The position numbers and the translations under genes were made by a program. This document shows positions 61,570 to 64,000 of a DNA stretch of 64,000 bases, piece by piece (within the stretch, counting starts at the first letter, position 1; every line of letters starts with the position of its first letter). The stretch is taken from assembly GCF_010389155.1 (NCBI RefSeq), contig NC_057763.1, positions 8,990,649-9,054,648 of the forward strand. Direction: 5' to 3'. The stretch is from Erigeron canadensis (lineage: Eukaryota; Streptophyta; Magnoliopsida; Asterales; Asteraceae). The notes beneath the pieces were generated by a model. The model worked only from the letters and a program-made list of their open reading frames with translations. It was not told the origin of the DNA and searched no databases.

Positions 61570-62271
61570 GATGCTTAAACAAGAAAAACAAGAAGAAAAT
61601 TTGAATATATGGGGAAATTTCGGTTTCTATTTGGGAGAAAACAAAGAACACTTAAAATTTTTGTTTATGTTTGTTTTTGTGTATGTTTTTAGCCGTCCTC
61701 AGGAACCAAATAAAAGACTATGGGAAGATCTCATGGCCCCCACTTATCCTATCACAATCCAAGTTCAATTTTGAATTAAAGTCAAACGAGTCAACTTTGG
61801 TCAAAGCCTCCCATGCGGCGCACACCCTTACCCATGCGGCGCACAAAGCAAAAATTCAGCAAACCAAAAATCTTGAGAGGCCCGATATGTGGCGCATATG
61901 GGCTATGTGCGGCGCACAAAAACTCCAAAGTTGTCACAGAAAATTTGCAACTTTTTCATATGCAATGGTCCATGCGGTGCACAAACTTATTTTTCAACAC
62001 GAAAAACTTACCTTGGCTTGTTTTGACTTACCGTAACACTTCTGGACACTTCGGGACCTGCACATCTCAACTAAAAGCTATAAAAACGAAAAATATACAT
62101 ATCTAAACTAACAAAACGAAAATCTTTTTGGTTTTTTAGATTTTTCAAATGTTTTTGGGTTTTTCAATATAAGGAACAAAAAATGAAATTAACTAAAATA
62201 AAAACACACGGGTAGCATCCCGAGAAGCGCTTAATTTATTAAAGAGTCATTAGCTAGACTCATCCCCACAA
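61570..62271 (-). other. Spacer between integrase and the env-position ORF
   Basis: No gene. It contains five TGCGGCGCA-type strings (61811-61980, including variants) and, next to pol, the GAAGCGCTTAATTTATTAA string shared with the inner derivative. Confidence 0.6.
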
Positions 62272-64000
62272 TCATTCATTAAACTCAAAGAAAGGGAGTT
62301 CATCAACTACAACTCCCATCACATCCTCTTCTTCATGATACACTTTTAACCTTTGACCATTAGCTATAAATGACTTTCCATTCGACCGATACAACTCCAC
62401 ATAGCCCGTAGGATAAACATGTTTAATAACAAACGGTCCAGTCCATCTAGAGGTCAATTTAGGTTGTTTAAACTTGTATCTAGAAAGAAACAACAACACC
62501 TTATCACCAACCTTAAAAATCTTTCATCCTAAGCTTGTGATCATGCCACATTTTAGTTTTCTCTTTATAGAGCCTAGAATTATCATAAGCTTGCAATCAA
62601 AATTCATCAAGTTCATGCAATTGTAAAAACCTCAACTCACCCGCCTCCATCAAATTCGTATTGCAATTTTTAAGAGCCCAATATGCCTTATGCTCTATCT
62701 CAATTAGCAAGTGACAAGTTTTCCCATACAACAACCTATAGGGTGTAGTCCCAATTGGAGTCTTAGAAGCAGTTCGAAATGCCCATAAATCATCATCTAA
62801 CTTACTAGACCAATTTTTCGGGTTATCCCCTACGTTTTTCTCCAAAATCCTTTTTAAAGCCCTATTTGTATTCTCAACTTGACCACTAGTTTGAGGATGA
62901 TACGAAGTAGAAAACCTATGTTCGACCCCATATTTCTTAAGTACTTTATCAAGTTGTGAATTAGCAAAATTACTTCCTCTATCACTAATCAAGGCTCAAT
63001 GACAACCAAACCTACTAAACAATTGCTTCAAAAAATTTATGACAACTCTAGCATCATTTGTTGGCAAAGCCTTTGCTTCGGCCCATTTTGAAACATAATC
63101 TACCCCTACCAAAATATATACATTCTCATTTGAAGGTGGAAATGGACCCATGAAATCAATACCCCAAATATCAAAAATTTCGCAAACCTGGATATAATTT
63201 TGAGGCATCTCATCTCTCCTTGTGATAGTACCTTGGCGTTGACATGCATCACAAGTCTCTACCAAAGTTTGAGCTTCCTTAAAGATTGTTGGCCAATAAA
63301 ATCCTGCATCAAAAGCTTTCTTACTGGTGATAGATGGTCCATAATGACCACCGGTTGGCCCTCGGTGACATTCATTCAAGATTTTCCGGGTTTCGCCACC
63401 GAAAACACATCTTCTAATCATTCCATTTGCACAAACACGAAACAAATATGGGTCTTACCAAAAGTAATGTTTAACATCGGAGAAGAACTTTTTCCGTTGT
63501 TGATTTGTCCATCCTTTTGGAAGTACCCCTGCAACAAGATAATTAGCAAAATCTGCATACCATGGAACATTAGATACAATACTCATCAAAGACTCATCCG
63601 GGAACGTATCTTCAATATCATCCCCCTTTGGTTCCTCACGGTGAGGATCCTCTAACCTACTCAAATAATCGGCCGCTAAATTTTCAGCCCCTTTCTTATC
63701 CTTTATCTCAATATCGAACTCTTGCAAAAGCAAGACCCAACGTATGAGACGAGGTTTAGCATCTTGTTTAGCAAACAAGTACTTAAGGGCTGAATGATCG
63801 GTAAAAACAATGGTCTTACTAAGCACCAAATATGACCTAAACTTATCAAACGCATACACAACCGCAAGCAACTCTTTTTCAGTAGTGGTATAATTCTGTT
63901 GAGCACTGTTTAGAGTCTTGCTAGCAAAGTAAATAGGACGAAAATGATTACCTTCTCGTTGTCCTAAAGCAGCTTCAACTGCAAAATCACTCGCATCACA
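62272..64000 (-). pseudogene. Athila pol, RNase H and integrase, with stops; runs off the window
   Basis: The frame enters from the right edge with RNase H ([52 protein letters not shown]). A stop at 63455-63457 separates it from integrase: [11 protein letters not shown] with CDACQRQG (zinc finger), then Asp in GIDFMGPF, Asp in ISDRGSNF and Glu in QVENTNRAL. In-frame TGA codons at 62996 and 62597, and a frameshift near 62527, precede the C-terminal part (RWTGPFVIKHVYPTGYVELY), which ends at 62272. No chromodomain is present, in line with Athila rather than chromoviruses. Confidence 0.9.

Larger units (their letters stand above)
26809..64000 (-). mobile_element. Outer Athila-like Ty3/gypsy element, continues beyond the window
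   Basis: Read on the minus strand it has, from the right edge: RNase H, integrase, an env-position ORF, about 2 kb of 3' noncoding DNA, a polypurine tract and a 3' LTR. That LTR is in three pieces because two other elements inserted into it: 26809-26897, 42883-43035 and 55470-56810. The right-hand 5' LTR, gag and most of RT lie outside the window, so its own TSD cannot be checked. Confidence 0.85.

Overview
This is repeat-dense, AT-rich nuclear DNA of a eudicot plant. The evidence is intron-containing genes (a tetraspanin and a cytosolic ribosomal protein), TATA-box promoters, telo-box and site II promoter motifs, tRNA-derived SINEs, a Helitron, MITEs and several plant LTR-retrotransposon lineages. 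The style of the copia and gypsy families suggests a composite (Asteraceae), but that is inference and rests on family resemblance only.

Layout. 1-3597: 3' two-thirds of an Ale-type Ty1/copia element, running off the left edge. 3798-6401: small repeats with clean target-site duplications (TSDs): a solo LTR, a Tourist-like MITE, a short Helitron and a SINE. 7161-10044 (minus): a two-exon TET8/TET9-type tetraspanin gene with a MITE in its intron. 10815-17476: a hAT-like DNA transposon (8-bp TSD) carrying a small ORF and split by a deleted copia element (11816-16491) that fuses gag to a second, non-pol ORF. 16878-20490: three more SINE copies. 20530-22628: the ribosomal protein eL42 gene, whose first coding exon is only the ATG. 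22629-26743: gene-free sequence ending in a 777-bp inverted-repeat element built of small palindromic modules.

26809 to the right edge is one nest of LTR elements. The outermost is a minus-strand Athila-like Ty3/gypsy element continuing past 64000. Its 3' LTR was hit twice: by a related gag-protease-only Athila derivative (26898-42877, TSD GTATG) and by a 12.4-kb SIRE-like copia element (43036-55464, TSD GAAAA). The Athila derivative was itself hit by a Tekay/Del-like gypsy element with about 4-kb LTRs (34069-42105, TSD TGTAC). A 100-N assembly gap hides that element's pol and most of its right LTR.

Only the tetraspanin and eL42 are convincing host genes. The most interesting parts are accessory retroelement genes: an uninterrupted 1,242-codon ORF downstream of pol in the SIRE-like element, with promoter-like sequence in front of it, whose C-terminal half persists in the deleted relative at 11816; a leader ORF with two predicted membrane helices between LTR and gag of the Tekay-like element; and a spliced, decayed env-position ORF in the outer Athila element. 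Many single-base indels cluster around the gap, so some frameshifts at about 38-48 kb may be consensus errors rather than real mutations.
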